Shown here: positions 14,669 through 23,812 of the stretch, piece by piece | How positions within the stretch are numbered: position 1 is the stretch's first letter | Layout of the letters: every line of letters begins with the position of its first letter | Assembly (NCBI GenBank): GCA_038326655.1 | Contig: JBBQKG010000023.1 | Span: forward strand, 1-53,528 | DNA: 53,528 bases | From: JBBQKG01 sp038326655 | GTDB taxonomy: Bacteria > Actinomycetota > Thermoleophilia > Solirubrobacterales > JBBDJG01 | Direction of reading: 5' to 3' | Translations under genes and position numbers: made by a program | The notes under the pieces: model-generated | What the model was told of the DNA's origin: nothing | Databases searched by the model: none | Seen by the model: the letters and a program-made list of their open reading frames with translations, nothing else

Positions 14669-15780
14669 GCAGCGCACCCGACCTCACGACGGCTGACGAG
14701 CTGCGGGACGAGATCGTCCGGCTGGGCCCATGGCACATCGACATCGAAGTCACGCCGGAGGTCTCGACGAGCGCATTCCTCGACGCGCCGGCCGGCGCGT
14801 ATCCCGATGCGCTCGGCAAGGTCAACTTCCACGACCCGCGCGAGGGGTTCCTGCGGCGCCTCGGGCGCCTCTTCCCGCGGGGGCTGGAAGGGCTAAGCGT
14901 GCTCGACTGCGCGTGCAACTGCGGCGCATATCTCTTCTATGCGAAGGAGGCGGGCGCCGGGCGCTGTGTCGGCTTCGACCTGCGCGACCATTGGATCGAC
15001 CAGGCGCGCTTCCTCGCCCGGCATCGGCAGGCGCCGACGGACGACATGCGCTTCGAGGTCGCCGATCTCTACGACCTGCCCAACCTCGGCCTGGGCAGCT
15101 TCGACGTCACCTTCTTCCTCGGGATCTTCTACCACCTGCCCGACGTGGTCACCGGCCTGAAAGCCGCCGCCGACGTGACCGGCGAGGCGCTCGTCATCAA
15201 CACCGCCACGTACGCGGGGCGGCCGGACGGGCTGCTCGTCGCCGAGCAGGAGTCTCCGAGCAAGCTGATGTCCGGTGGCTACGGGCTGTGCTGGTTCCCG
15301 ACCGGCCCCGAGGTGCTGGCCGCGATCCTCGGCTGGCTCGGGTTCCCGGAGGTGCGCTGCTCGGTGTGGCGCCACGCCCCGCGCCAGCGCGCCGCGCTCG
15401 ACCGGCTCGAGGTGATCGGTGCGCGCACCCCCCGCTTCTTCGACGATTGGGACGCCGCTACGCCGGAAGGCGCCAGGGGAGTCCGCGCGACGATCGACAC
15501 CGCTACGCGACCGGGCGCGACCGTGCTCGTGCTGGCGAGCGAGCTGGGTGACGCGCTCGAAGGCGGGGGGAGGACCTGCCTGCCGCTTGCAGCGCCGGTC
15601 GTCGAGGAGCTCGAGCGCCGGCGCGGCGAGGGCGCGGCGTACCTCGCGCTCGACCAGCGCGCACGTGCCGCGCTCGATCAGGACGAGGCGCTCGCCGCGC
15701 ATCTCTCCCGTCACGCGCGCGTGATCGCCGACAACGCTGCCTGCCGGGTCTACTCGCTCGAACATGCGGGGCGGCCATGA
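14665..15780 (+). CDS. Class I SAM methyltransferase with degenerate C-terminal module
   Basis: 371 residues from a TTG overlapping the previous stop. SAM-binding motif I is VLDCACNCGAYLFYAKEAGA (from about 79), then GFDLRDHWIDQA and a FLGIFYHLPD segment typical of methyltransferases with a Cys-rich motif I. The last 95 residues (TVLVLASELGDAL, then LERRRGEGAAYLAL, ending CRVYSLE) align in outline with the module of the two preceding proteins but lack the WHFP and WWLDHY cores, so it is a decayed copy. Likely methylates a sugar or sugar nucleotide of the glycan. Confidence 0.82.
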   Translation: MSSAPDLTTADELRDEIVRLGPWHIDIEVTPEVSTSAFLDAPAGAYPDALGKVNFHDPREGFLRRLGRLFPRGLEGLSVLDCACNCGAYLFYAKEAGAGRCVGFDLRDHWIDQARFLARHRQAPTDDMRFEVADLYDLPNLGLGSFDVTFFLGIFYHLPDVVTGLKAAADVTGEALVINTATYAGRPDGLLVAEQESPSKLMSGGYGLCWFPTGPEVLAAILGWLGFPEVRCSVWRHAPRQRAALDRLEVIGARTPRFFDDWDAATPEGARGVRATIDTATRPGATVLVLASELGDALEGGGRTCLPLAAPVVEELERRRGEGAAYLALDQRARAALDQDEALAAHLSRHARVIADNAACRVYSLEHAGRP

Positions 15781-17072
15781 AGAAGCGGGTCCTGTTCGTC
15801 GTGCACAACCACCCGTCCGCTTCGCCGGGCGGCACGGAGGCGTACACGATGGAGGTCTACAACGCGCTGAGGGCATCGCGGGAGTTCGAGCCGTTCCTGC
15901 TCGCGCGCGCCGACCCTGTCGTTCCCGGCGCGCTCGTGGCCCACGCGCAGACCCCGTTCACGGCGCTCGAGGACGACCCGCACCAGATCATGGCGCTCGT
16001 CCCCGAGGACCGTTACGACAAGTTCTTCATGCGCATGTCCGACCACGGAGCGTTCGCGGGCAGATTCATGGACCTGCTCCGCCAGCTGCAGCCCGACGTG
16101 GTGCACTTCCAACACACGCTGTTCCTGGGCGCAGAGTTGATCTCCGCGGCGCGGCGGGCGCTTCCGGAGGCGGCGATCGTCTTCACGCTGCACGAGTATC
16201 TGCCGATCTGCAACCATTACGGGCAGCTCGTGCGAACCAGCGGCGAGCTCTGCACGCACGAGTCGCCGCGCCGCTGCAACGGCTGCTTTCCCCAGCACCG
16301 GCCCCAGGAGTTCTTCCTCCGCAAACGGCTGATCAAGGCGCATTTCGAGCAGGTCGACGTGTTCGTCGCGCCGAGCCGGTTTCTGCTGGAGCGATACGTC
16401 GACTGGGGGATCCCGCGAACGCGCATCCGCTACAAGGAGCACGGGCTTGCGCCGATCAGGCGCTTCGAGAGCCCGCCGCGCGAGCAGCCCAACCGCTTCG
16501 CTTTCTTCGGCGTGCTGACGCCGTTCAAGGGCATCGAGGTGCTCCTCCGCGCGATGCAGCTGCTCGGACCCGGCTTCGACGGCAGCCTCGCCGTCCACGG
16601 CGCCAACTACGCCGAGCAACCGGAGGAGATGCGGCTGCGCCTCGACGAGCTGTTCAAGGCGACCCGCGACACGGTCTCCTACGCGGGCCCGTATCGTCAT
16701 GCGACGCTCCCGCGCTTGATGGCGGAGACCGACTGGGTCGTGGTGCCGTCTGTGTGGTGGGAGAACTCCCCGCTCGTGATCCAGGAGGCCTTCATGCACG
16801 GGCGCCCGGTGATCTGCAGCGACATCGGCGGCATGGCCGAGAAGGTCACACACCAGCAGAACGGCCTCCTGTTCAACGTCGGCAGCGCGGAGTCGCTTGC
16901 GGCCACGATCGAAGCTGCCGCACAGCGCCCCGAGCTCTGGGAGCGGCTCGCCGCGGGCGTGCCTCACGTCCGCACGATCGACGAGCACGTCGCGGGCCTC
17001 GAGTCGCTCTACCGCAGCGTGATCTCGCAGCGTGACGCACCCGAGACAGAGCGGGCGAGAGCTGCATGGTGA
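15777..17072 (+). CDS. GT4 glycosyltransferase (Cys-motif family, copy 1)
   Basis: 431 residues, ATG overlapping the previous stop (ATGA). GT-B fold: VLFVVHNHPSASPGGTEAY near the N-terminus, DVVHFQHTLF, HEYLPIC, then the conserved Cys segment ELCTHESPRRCNGCFP. The C-terminal half has FFGVLTPFKGIEV and the donor-binding stretch WWENSPLVIQEAFMHG followed by RPVICSDIGG. Five genes in this window encode this family. It should transfer a sugar from an NDP- or GDP-sugar. A 99-base tract is almost identical to the gene at 17739. Confidence 0.9.
   Translation: MKKRVLFVVHNHPSASPGGTEAYTMEVYNALRASREFEPFLLARADPVVPGALVAHAQTPFTALEDDPHQIMALVPEDRYDKFFMRMSDHGAFAGRFMDLLRQLQPDVVHFQHTLFLGAELISAARRALPEAAIVFTLHEYLPICNHYGQLVRTSGELCTHESPRRCNGCFPQHRPQEFFLRKRLIKAHFEQVDVFVAPSRFLLERYVDWGIPRTRIRYKEHGLAPIRRFESPPREQPNRFAFFGVLTPFKGIEVLLRAMQLLGPGFDGSLAVHGANYAEQPEEMRLRLDELFKATRDTVSYAGPYRHATLPRLMAETDWVVVPSVWWENSPLVIQEAFMHGRPVICSDIGGMAEKVTHQQNGLLFNVGSAESLAATIEAAAQRPELWERLAAGVPHVRTIDEHVAGLESLYRSVISQRDAPETERARAAW
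16755..16853 (+). repeat. 99-nt tract nearly identical to 18726-18824
   Basis: One mismatch in 99 bases between two GT4 genes, over the donor-binding WWENSPLVIQEAF segment. The flanking parts of the two genes are much more diverged. Confidence 0.85.
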
Positions 17073-17680
17073 TCGGCGCGAGATTTGCCTGGGCGCACCT
17101 GCCCAAGACGGGCGGCAGCGCGACGCTCGAGCTGTTCAAGCTGTTCCCGGAGCTGATCGAGTTCGGCGACTTCGACGCGTCGAACGCCAAGCACACCGCC
17201 TTCAGGGACCGCGCCGATCAGGTCACGGGCAAGGCGCTCGCGATGAACATTCGCCGGCTTCCCTTCTGGGTCCTGAGCCGGGCGCAGCACGTCGCGCGCT
17301 GGGGGATCCACCCGGAGTATGTGCCGATCCCGATGGCGACGCCGCAGGAGCTCTCGGAGAGCGACTTCCCGGACACCCGTTTGGCGGTCTACACCCAAGA
17401 CGGGCGGTTCGAGATCTCCCACTGGATCCGGATGGAGCACCTCGCCGGGGACTTCCTCGACTTCGTCGCGCGCTTTGCCGACGTGAGCGACGAACGCCGC
17501 GAGGCCGTCACGGCGCTCCCGATGGTGAACGCACACGAGTACGACCACGAGCTCGGAAGCTGGTTCACACCGGAGCAGGTCGAGCTGATGTACGAGCGCA
17601 ACCCGGCCTGGGCGTGGCTCGAGCGCGAGCTCTACGGCGAGCTGTTCCGGATCCCGGTTGGCGCCAGGGGTGGGGGCTAG
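17066..17680 (+). CDS. Small sulfotransferase-like protein
   Basis: 204 residues; ATG 17066 overlaps the previous gene by 7 bases, or GTG 17069 by 4. The N-terminal FAWAHLPKTGGSATLELF is the 5'-phosphosulfate loop of the sulfotransferase family 2 type, which binds the phosphate of PAPS. The usual RDP motif of the 3'-phosphate site is not clear; VLSRAQHVARWG is the nearest candidate. Shorter than typical members (about 250-300). Predicted to move sulfate from PAPS to a sugar hydroxyl or amine, but it could be a degenerate family member. Cytosolic. Confidence 0.72.
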   Translation: MVIGARFAWAHLPKTGGSATLELFKLFPELIEFGDFDASNAKHTAFRDRADQVTGKALAMNIRRLPFWVLSRAQHVARWGIHPEYVPIPMATPQELSESDFPDTRLAVYTQDGRFEISHWIRMEHLAGDFLDFVARFADVSDERREAVTALPMVNAHEYDHELGSWFTPEQVELMYERNPAWAWLERELYGELFRIPVGARGGG

Positions 17681-17738
17681 ACTTGAACGAGCGCCGGAGG
17701 ATCGGCTGCCGCAAGGGCTGCCGTCGGGGTCGAGAGCT

Positions 17739-19052
17739 ATGAGACGCAAGGTTCTATACGTCGCCCACAACCACCCGATCGTGCGGCCGGGTGGCGCGGA
17801 GGCGTACGCCCTAGAGCTCTACGAGGCGATGCGCGCGGATGCCGAGTTCGAGCCCGTCTTCGTGGCACGGGTCGGCTCGAGCCCCTCCGTCGAGCCGTCC
17901 GCGCACGCGGGCGCGCCATTCACGGTGATCGGCCGCGACCCGAACCAGTACTTCATCCAGACGGACTGGGACGGGATCGACTTCTTCCTCGAGACGTATC
18001 GCGACAAGCGTCTCTACACGACCTACATCGCAGACTTCCTGAACACCTACAAGCCGGATGTGGTCCACTTCCAGCACACCCACTTCATCGGCTACGACTT
18101 CGTCACGCTGGTGCGCCGGATGCTGCCGGAGACGCCGATCGTCTACACGCTGCACGAGTATCTCCCGATCTGCCATCGCGACGGCCAGATGGTGCGAACC
18201 GGGTCGGAGGCCCTCTGCACGGAGGCGTCGCCCCGCCGCTGCAACGAGTGCTTCCCGGAATGGACCCCGCAGTGGTTCTTCCTGCGCGAGCGCCTGATCA
18301 AGGCCCATCTGTCGAACGTCGACCTCTTCCTATGCCCGAGCAACTACCTGCTCGAGCGCTACGTCGACTGGGGGATTCCCCGGGAGAAGCTCCAGTTCGA
18401 GGACTACGGCCGCTTCACCCAGACCGCGATCGAGCCGCAGCCGGCCGAGCGGCGCCGCACCCGGCTCGGGTTCTTCGGCCAGCTCAATCCGTACAAGGGC
18501 GTCGAGTCCCTGCTCGACGCGATGCGGATCCTGGCCGTCGAGGAGCCCGACGTGCACCTCTACATACATGGAGCGAACGTCGAGCTGCTGCCGTCGACCG
18601 AGCGCGAGCGGATCATTGCCGCCCTCGATGCGGCCGGAAACAACGTCACCTATGCCGGGGCCTACGCTCCCGGCCAGGTCGCGAGGCTGATGGCGGACGT
18701 CGACTGGGTCGTGGTCCCGTCCCGCTGGTGGGAGAACTCCCCGCTCGTGATCCAGGAGGCCTTCATGCACGGGCGCCCCGTGATCTGCAGCGACATCGGC
18801 GGCATGGCCGAGAAGGTCACACACGGGGTCAACGGGCTTCACTTCCAGGTCAGCAACGCCGCCGCGCTCGCGGCCACAGTGCGCTCGGCGCTCAACACGC
18901 CCGGGCTCTGGGAGCGGCTCGCCGCCGGAATCCCCACGATCTACGGGATGGACGAGCACGTCTCGAATCTCAAGCGCACCTACGACCACCTGATCCAGCA
19001 GCGCGCCGGCACGGGACACGAGCCCGCTTTGGCGGCGCGGACCGTGGCGTGA
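17739..19052 (+). CDS. GT4 glycosyltransferase (Cys-motif family, copy 2)
   Basis: 437 residues from ATG 17739 with GAGAG upstream; the 58-bp gap before it is the longest between adjacent genes in this operon. Same layout as copy 1: VLYVAHNHPIVRPGGAEAY, DVVHFQHTHF, LCTEASPRRCNECFPE, FFGQLNPYKGVES and WWENSPLVIQEAFMHG. GT-B fold, predicted NDP-sugar-dependent. Its stop overlaps the next GT2 gene (GTGA). Confidence 0.92.
   Translation: MRRKVLYVAHNHPIVRPGGAEAYALELYEAMRADAEFEPVFVARVGSSPSVEPSAHAGAPFTVIGRDPNQYFIQTDWDGIDFFLETYRDKRLYTTYIADFLNTYKPDVVHFQHTHFIGYDFVTLVRRMLPETPIVYTLHEYLPICHRDGQMVRTGSEALCTEASPRRCNECFPEWTPQWFFLRERLIKAHLSNVDLFLCPSNYLLERYVDWGIPREKLQFEDYGRFTQTAIEPQPAERRRTRLGFFGQLNPYKGVESLLDAMRILAVEEPDVHLYIHGANVELLPSTERERIIAALDAAGNNVTYAGAYAPGQVARLMADVDWVVVPSRWWENSPLVIQEAFMHGRPVICSDIGGMAEKVTHGVNGLHFQVSNAAALAATVRSALNTPGLWERLAAGIPTIYGMDEHVSNLKRTYDHLIQQRAGTGHEPALAARTVA
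18726..18824 (+). repeat. 99-nt tract nearly identical to 16755-16853
   Basis: Second copy of the donor-site tract shared by the two adjacent GT4 genes, offset 1,971 bases. Confidence 0.85.
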
Positions 19053-20776
19053 TCGCTGCAATCCGGCGGCTGCTCGGGCGAGGCGGTCCGCGTGGGCCGA
19101 TCGTGGCGCCGCTGAGCGACTTCCTGATGCTCGTGGTGTCGCGGCGCCGCCGGGTCGATGTCGGCCCCGTGCAGGGGTCCGGCAGGGCCGGCCGCTACCG
19201 CGTCTGGATCCAAAGGCCCGACGCGGAACGGCCGGCGGCGGGCGTGCCGGTGTCGAAGCTCGAGGACCTTCTGGACGAGCTCGTCCCGCACCTCTCGCAG
19301 GGCGACCGCGAGCGCATGTTCGAGATCGTCTTCGAGTCGGTCAAGAGCAACTTGGGCGAGCCCGGCGGGTCCTCCCTGTCGCACGGCATGCGGCTCCTGC
19401 GCGACCGGCTGCACGAGGATCTCCCGGAGCTGCCGGCGGAGCCCAGCGAGCCTCACCTGATGGTGCTCGACGTGCTCGCCGCGGTCGGCGGGCGTGCCTT
19501 CTGGGCGTTCGGGTGGGCGAGCGACCCGGAGGGCTCGCCGTCACGCGTGGAGGCGGTCTCCCCCGAGGGCCAGCGCACGGAGCTGCTGCCGGGCGCGCCC
19601 CGCTTCGACCGTGAGGACGTCACCCAGTCCCTGGCCGCGGCCGGCGTGGCGTCTCCGCGCCGGAACGGCTTCGCAAAGTACTTCGAGCTGGAGGCCACGA
19701 GCCCCGCCAGTGAGGGCTGGGTCACCGAGCTCCGGGCGCCGAGCGGCGCCACGTTCAGAACCGCCGGGCCCACCGTCAAGCGCGATCCGCAGCAGGTGCG
19801 CGAGACGATGTTGTGGCCCTTCACGGTCGACCGCGCCGAGCTCGAGCCGGTTCGGCGCGACCATGCGTTTCCCGCCCTCCTGCAGCTTCAGGAGCACGCC
19901 GCAGGCCAGGTCGAGGTGGTCGCGGCGGTCGACTACGGCACGGTTCCCGACACGCCTGACGTCTCGATCGTGATCCCGCTGTACAGGCGCATCGACCTGA
20001 TCGAGCATCAGATCGCGCAGTTCTGGCAGGACCCCGAGCTCGGGCAGGCAGAGCTGATCTACGTGCTCGACTCGCCGGAGCTTGCGGAGCAGCTGAGCCA
20101 CCTTGCCGGTCCGCTGCACGAGCTCTACGGCCTGCCCTTCAGAATCCTCACGTTGAGCCGTAACGGCGGCTATGCGGTGGCCAACAACCTCGGTGTCGCG
20201 CATGCACACGGCCGTCTACTGCTGCTCCTGAACTCGGACGTGCTGCCGGCGCGGGCCGGCTGGCTGGGGCGGATGCGCGCGTTCTACGACGCGACGCCCG
20301 AGATCGGCGCGCTCGGCCCCAAGCTGCTCTTCGAGGACGAGTCGATCCAGCACGCCGGCATGTACTTCAAGCGCGACCCCTCCACCCGGTGGTGGGAGAA
20401 CCAGCACTACTTCAAGGGCTTCACGCGCTCGCTGGCGCCCGCCAACGTGAGCCGTTCCGTGCCCGCCACAACCGGGGCATGCCTGATGGTCGAGCGCGCG
20501 CTGTTCGAGGGCCTCGGCGGGTTCTCCACCGTCTACGTGCAAGGCGGGTACGAGGACTCCGACTTCTGCCTCCGCCTGATCGAGGCGGGGCGCCGGAACT
20601 GGTACGTCGCCGACATCGAGCTCTATCACCTCGAGGCGCAGTCGTTCTTCATCGAGACTCGGCACGCCAACCCGTGCAATGCCTGGATCCAGACGCATCT
20701 GTGGAACGAGCAGATCGAGGCGCTGATGCAGGCCCAGCCGGACCCCGCGAACACCCCTCTCCTGGCCGTGGGCTGA
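19049..20776 (+). CDS. GT2 glycosyltransferase with N-terminal beta-rich domain
   Basis: 575 residues from a GTG overlapping the previous stop. Residues about 130-240 form a beta-rich region (RAFWAFGWASDPEGSPSRVE, AVSPEGQRTELL) also present in the protein at 23813-25663 and resembling the N-terminal domain of the two sulfotransferases. The GT2 domain starts near 300: DVSIVIPLYRRIDLIEHQ, LIYVLDSPE, NGGYAVANNLG, LLLNSDVLPA as the DxD region, QHAGMYF, then YEDSDFCLRLIEAGRRNWY. Predicted sugar transfer to the growing glycan. No membrane segment. Confidence 0.88.
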   Translation: MIAAIRRLLGRGGPRGPIVAPLSDFLMLVVSRRRRVDVGPVQGSGRAGRYRVWIQRPDAERPAAGVPVSKLEDLLDELVPHLSQGDRERMFEIVFESVKSNLGEPGGSSLSHGMRLLRDRLHEDLPELPAEPSEPHLMVLDVLAAVGGRAFWAFGWASDPEGSPSRVEAVSPEGQRTELLPGAPRFDREDVTQSLAAAGVASPRRNGFAKYFELEATSPASEGWVTELRAPSGATFRTAGPTVKRDPQQVRETMLWPFTVDRAELEPVRRDHAFPALLQLQEHAAGQVEVVAAVDYGTVPDTPDVSIVIPLYRRIDLIEHQIAQFWQDPELGQAELIYVLDSPELAEQLSHLAGPLHELYGLPFRILTLSRNGGYAVANNLGVAHAHGRLLLLLNSDVLPARAGWLGRMRAFYDATPEIGALGPKLLFEDESIQHAGMYFKRDPSTRWWENQHYFKGFTRSLAPANVSRSVPATTGACLMVERALFEGLGGFSTVYVQGGYEDSDFCLRLIEAGRRNWYVADIELYHLEAQSFFIETRHANPCNAWIQTHLWNEQIEALMQAQPDPANTPLLAVG

Positions 20777-20782
20777 TCGGCT

Positions 20783-22111
20783 TTGGCCGTCTTCCAGGTC
20801 CTCGACGTGACCCTGCGGCCCGAGCGCCACGAGCGGCTGCTCGGGTTCGAGCTCGATGCGCCCAGGATCGGCCACAAGGGCAACGTCTACGTCGTTCATC
20901 TGATCGGGTGGACGGTCGGCCGCGACGTCCCGGTGCGCGCGCTCGAGATCGTTCAGCACGCACGTGTCCTGCGGGTCGTCCCGATCAGGGGTCCGCGTGC
21001 GGAGGTGGCGGAGGCGCTTGCGATTCCTCCGGAGACGGACTGTGTGTTCCACGGGCTCGTGAACCTGGTCGGCCTGAAGCTCGACACGACGCTCACGCTG
21101 CAAGCGGAGCTTGCGGACGGCACGCGGGTCCTAGCCGGCTCGATCACGATCCGGCGAGAGCCGCTCCAGACCGACTATGAGCCGAGCCTCTCGCCGCTGA
21201 TGGTCACGACGCTCGGGCGCAGCGGAAGCACCTGGCTGATGCAGCTGCTCGCGGCTCATCCACAGATCGTGGTGTTCCGCCGGTTCCCGTACGAGTCGGC
21301 GCCCGCGAAGTACTGGCTGCACATGCTGCGCGTGCTCTCGGAGCCGGCAAACCTTCTCCAGTCCGCTCATCCGGACAGCTTCCACAACGACCTCCGGTGG
21401 GTCGGCGCGAACCCGTTCCACGACGAGCGCGTCTACGAGCAACCTCCACTCGAGAATTGGTTCGGGCGTTCATACGTCGAGCGCCTGGCCAGCTTCAGCA
21501 AACGCAGCATCGAGGACTGGTACCTCACGCTCGCACGCGTCCAGGAGCAGCCGGGAGCGGTCTACTTCGCAGAGAAGCACCTCTGGCCGAACTACCTGCC
21601 GGTGTTGACATGGGAGCTCTACCCGCGCGCAAAGGAGCTCTTCCTCGTGCGCGACTTCCGGGACATGGCTCGCTCGATCATGGCCTTCGACCAGAAGCGC
21701 GGGTTCACGGGCTTCGGCCGCCCAGACGGCGCAAGCGACGAGGACTACCTGCGGGGTGAGCTCCACCGGATGGCCCGGGACCTCCAGCAGAGCTGGCAGA
21801 CCCGGCGCGACCGGGCGCACCTCGTTCGCTACGAGGATCTGGTGCTCGAGCCCGCCAGGGCGCTGACGTCGATGCTCGAGTACCTGGGCCTGGACGCGTC
21901 GCCGGAGACCGTCGAGGCGGTCCTCGCCCACGGCCGTGAGGACGTGCTGCACCTGCCGGGCTCGAGCCACGAGCCCACCGAGGTCGCGGCCCATCGAACC
22001 GTCCCCGACCCCCGGGCGACGATCGGCCGCTGGCGGCGTGAGGACGGGTCCGTCACAGCGCTTGCAGACGAGGTGTTCGGAGAGGCGCTTGCCGAATTCG
22101 GCTACTCATAG
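20783..22111 (+). CDS. Sulfotransferase with N-terminal beta-rich domain
   Basis: 442 residues from TTG 20783. Residues 1-125 are a beta-rich domain (VYVVHLIGWTVGRDVPVRAL). From about 142 the sulfotransferase fold begins: TLGRSGSTWLMQLLAAHP is the PAPS 5'-phosphosulfate loop, and ELFLVRDFRDMARSI is the 3'-phosphate-binding segment. C-terminal RYEDLVLEPA and a terminal IGRWRR segment are typical. It is a paralogue of the protein at 36852, which has the same domain order. It should sulfate a carbohydrate using PAPS, which the APS kinase at 45461 could supply. Confidence 0.88.
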   Translation: MAVFQVLDVTLRPERHERLLGFELDAPRIGHKGNVYVVHLIGWTVGRDVPVRALEIVQHARVLRVVPIRGPRAEVAEALAIPPETDCVFHGLVNLVGLKLDTTLTLQAELADGTRVLAGSITIRREPLQTDYEPSLSPLMVTTLGRSGSTWLMQLLAAHPQIVVFRRFPYESAPAKYWLHMLRVLSEPANLLQSAHPDSFHNDLRWVGANPFHDERVYEQPPLENWFGRSYVERLASFSKRSIEDWYLTLARVQEQPGAVYFAEKHLWPNYLPVLTWELYPRAKELFLVRDFRDMARSIMAFDQKRGFTGFGRPDGASDEDYLRGELHRMARDLQQSWQTRRDRAHLVRYEDLVLEPARALTSMLEYLGLDASPETVEAVLAHGREDVLHLPGSSHEPTEVAAHRTVPDPRATIGRWRREDGSVTALADEVFGEALAEFGYS

Positions 22112-22146
22112 CGCGGCGACCAAGGTCGGGCCGGGCCAAAGTTAGA

Positions 22147-22923
22147 ATGCCCGCCGGCATGCCTCAGCAAGAGCTCACAGCGGACCAGCTGAGCGAGTTC
22201 CTCGACGGGACGTTGCTCGATGTCGTCAAGGACGTGATTCCCGGCGACCCGATGTACGTTTACGACCCGGACCTGTACTTCCAGGCCGGGCGGCAGGCGT
22301 TGCGCTGCATCCGCCTCGCTCAGCTCGCCGCCCGGAAGGAAGGTGCACCGGTCACGAGCATCCTCGACTTCGCCTCCGGCGGCGGCCGCGTGATGCGCTA
22401 CCTGCGAGCGGCCTACCCGGAGGCCTCCCTGACCGCCTGCGACCTCTACCACGCGGGGCTGGACCTCTGCGCCGAGGCGTTCGGGGCACGACCCGTGCTG
22501 AGCGACCTCGACCCGGCCAAGATCGAGTTCGACGAGACCTACGACCTGATCTGGTGCGGCTCGCTCTTCACGCATGTCGGAAGCGACATGTGGAACACGC
22601 TGCTGACCCTGTTCGACAGCGTCCTGCGGCCGGGAGGACTACTCGTTTTCACCGCCTACGGGCGCGACACGGTGGCGCTCGTACGCAACCGCGAGAACCT
22701 GCTCGACCTGAATCCCGAGCACGCCGGCTCGGTGCTCCGCGACTACGACGACAAGGGTTTCGGCTTCGCGGCCGATTTCCAGCCCGAGACCGACCACGGC
22801 GACGCCCTTGCGGCGCGCCACTGGGTGACCCGCACGCTCGACCGCTTCCCCGACCTGCGGCTGCTGCTCTACACGGAGAGGGCGTGGATCGGCCAGGACG
22901 TGATCGCCTGCGAGAAGCGCTAG
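22147..22923 (+). CDS. Class I SAM methyltransferase
   Basis: 258 residues from ATG 22147 (or 22159). Motif I is SILDFASGGGRVMRYLRAAYP, then an acidic residue in TACDLYHAG, and LRPGGLLVFTAYG as the post-motif strand. Last gene of the plus-strand operon, 35 bp after the sulfotransferase; a TAGAAT hexamer at 22143-22148 might be a local promoter. Likely O-methylation of the glycan, or of a lipid carrier; substrate unknown. The stop lies within a duplicated 21-bp segment. Confidence 0.88.
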   Translation: MPAGMPQQELTADQLSEFLDGTLLDVVKDVIPGDPMYVYDPDLYFQAGRQALRCIRLAQLAARKEGAPVTSILDFASGGGRVMRYLRAAYPEASLTACDLYHAGLDLCAEAFGARPVLSDLDPAKIEFDETYDLIWCGSLFTHVGSDMWNTLLTLFDSVLRPGGLLVFTAYGRDTVALVRNRENLLDLNPEHAGSVLRDYDDKGFGFAADFQPETDHGDALAARHWVTRTLDRFPDLRLLLYTERAWIGQDVIACEKR

Positions 22924-22965
22924 CTTCGAGCTTGTCTCGAAATTCGAGAAGCGCTAGCTTCGAGC
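22911..22965. repeat. 21-bp direct repeat and hairpins between convergent operons
   Basis: A 21-base segment containing the last codons and stop of the methyltransferase (22911-22931) is repeated exactly at 22945-22965. Between them, TCTCGAA (22935-22941) and TTCGAGA (22943-22949) are inverted. The segment can fold from either strand and probably serves as a bidirectional terminator for the two converging operons. Confidence 0.55.
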
Positions 22966-22966
22966 C

Positions 22967-23749
22967 TTAGCTGTTCGAGAAGCGGTTGGTTCGCGCCGTG
23001 ACCCAGGCCGGGTCGCGCCAGTGCGTCTCGGAGTCGGTCGTGAGCATCGGCGTGTAGTACTCGCAGTCCTCGAAGAAGTAGTGCGTGACCTGGCTGTGGC
23101 GGGTGCGCGTCATGTCTTTCTGGAGCGCTCCGCCGTGCAGGAGGTTCGAGGACCACACCAGGGCCTGGCCCTTGCGGATCGTGCCGTACTCGGGCTGGAG
23201 GCCCTCGCGCGCGATCAGCTCCTGCACGTAGCTCTCGTACTTGTGGTAGTCCTCGCCGCGCGCCTCCGCGCCGATGTCCTTCATCCGGATCTCCGGAAGC
23301 TTGTGGCTGCCGGAGTAGTAGACCAGCGGCCCGTTGTTTATGTCGATGTCCTCGAGCGCGAGCCAGACGCCGCACATGAAGCCGGCCGGCATCGAGTTGA
23401 AGTGGAGTGCGTCCGCATGCGCCGGCTGCTGCGTGCCGATGTGGAAGTTGAGCGTCTGGAACGGGAGCGGCGCGCGGCCGTAGAGCTCCTGTAGGAGGGT
23501 CATCACCTTTGGGCTGCGCGCGACCGAGCGCACGTTGTCGTTGAACCGCCAGGCGTCCTGGATCCGGGTCGGCTCGTAGACCACGCCGTCGTGGATCACG
23601 CGCTCCCCGTCGCTGTACTCACCGGCCAGGTCCGCCACGATGCTGTCCACCACATCGGCGGAGACCTTGACGTCGTCCAGGATGAAGAAACCGTCCCGGT
23701 CGTACTTCTCCGCGATCTCGGACGTCACGTTGCTGGCTGGCGATGACAT
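22967..23749 (-). CDS. Phytanoyl-CoA dioxygenase (PhyH) family oxygenase
   Basis: 260 residues. ATG 23749 is chosen because GGGGGAG lies just upstream; a start at 23779 is possible. Fe(II)/2-oxoglutarate ligands fit PhyH: H111-A-D113 in HADALHF, distal H195 in LLHGG and an Arg near 207. Residues 14-27 (EKYDRDGFFILDD) are the usual PhyH opening. PhyH enzymes hydroxylate or otherwise oxidise small molecules, lipids or sugars. Last gene of the minus-strand glycosyltransferase operon, 63 bp after the GT2, so a role in modifying the glycan or its lipid is likely but unproven. Confidence 0.88.
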   Translation of the reverse strand: MSSPASNVTSEIAEKYDRDGFFILDDVKVSADVVDSIVADLAGEYSDGERVIHDGVVYEPTRIQDAWRFNDNVRSVARSPKVMTLLQELYGRAPLPFQTLNFHIGTQQPAHADALHFNSMPAGFMCGVWLALEDIDINNGPLVYYSGSHKLPEIRMKDIGAEARGEDYHKYESYVQELIAREGLQPEYGTIRKGQALVWSSNLLHGGALQKDMTRTRHSQVTHYFFEDCEYYTPMLTTDSETHWRDPAWVTARTNRFSNS

Positions 23750-23812
23750 CGAACTCCCCCGCCGGATACTCTCGGACAACGCCGCGATTCTAACCTGGTG
23801 GTCAGGTAGCGT

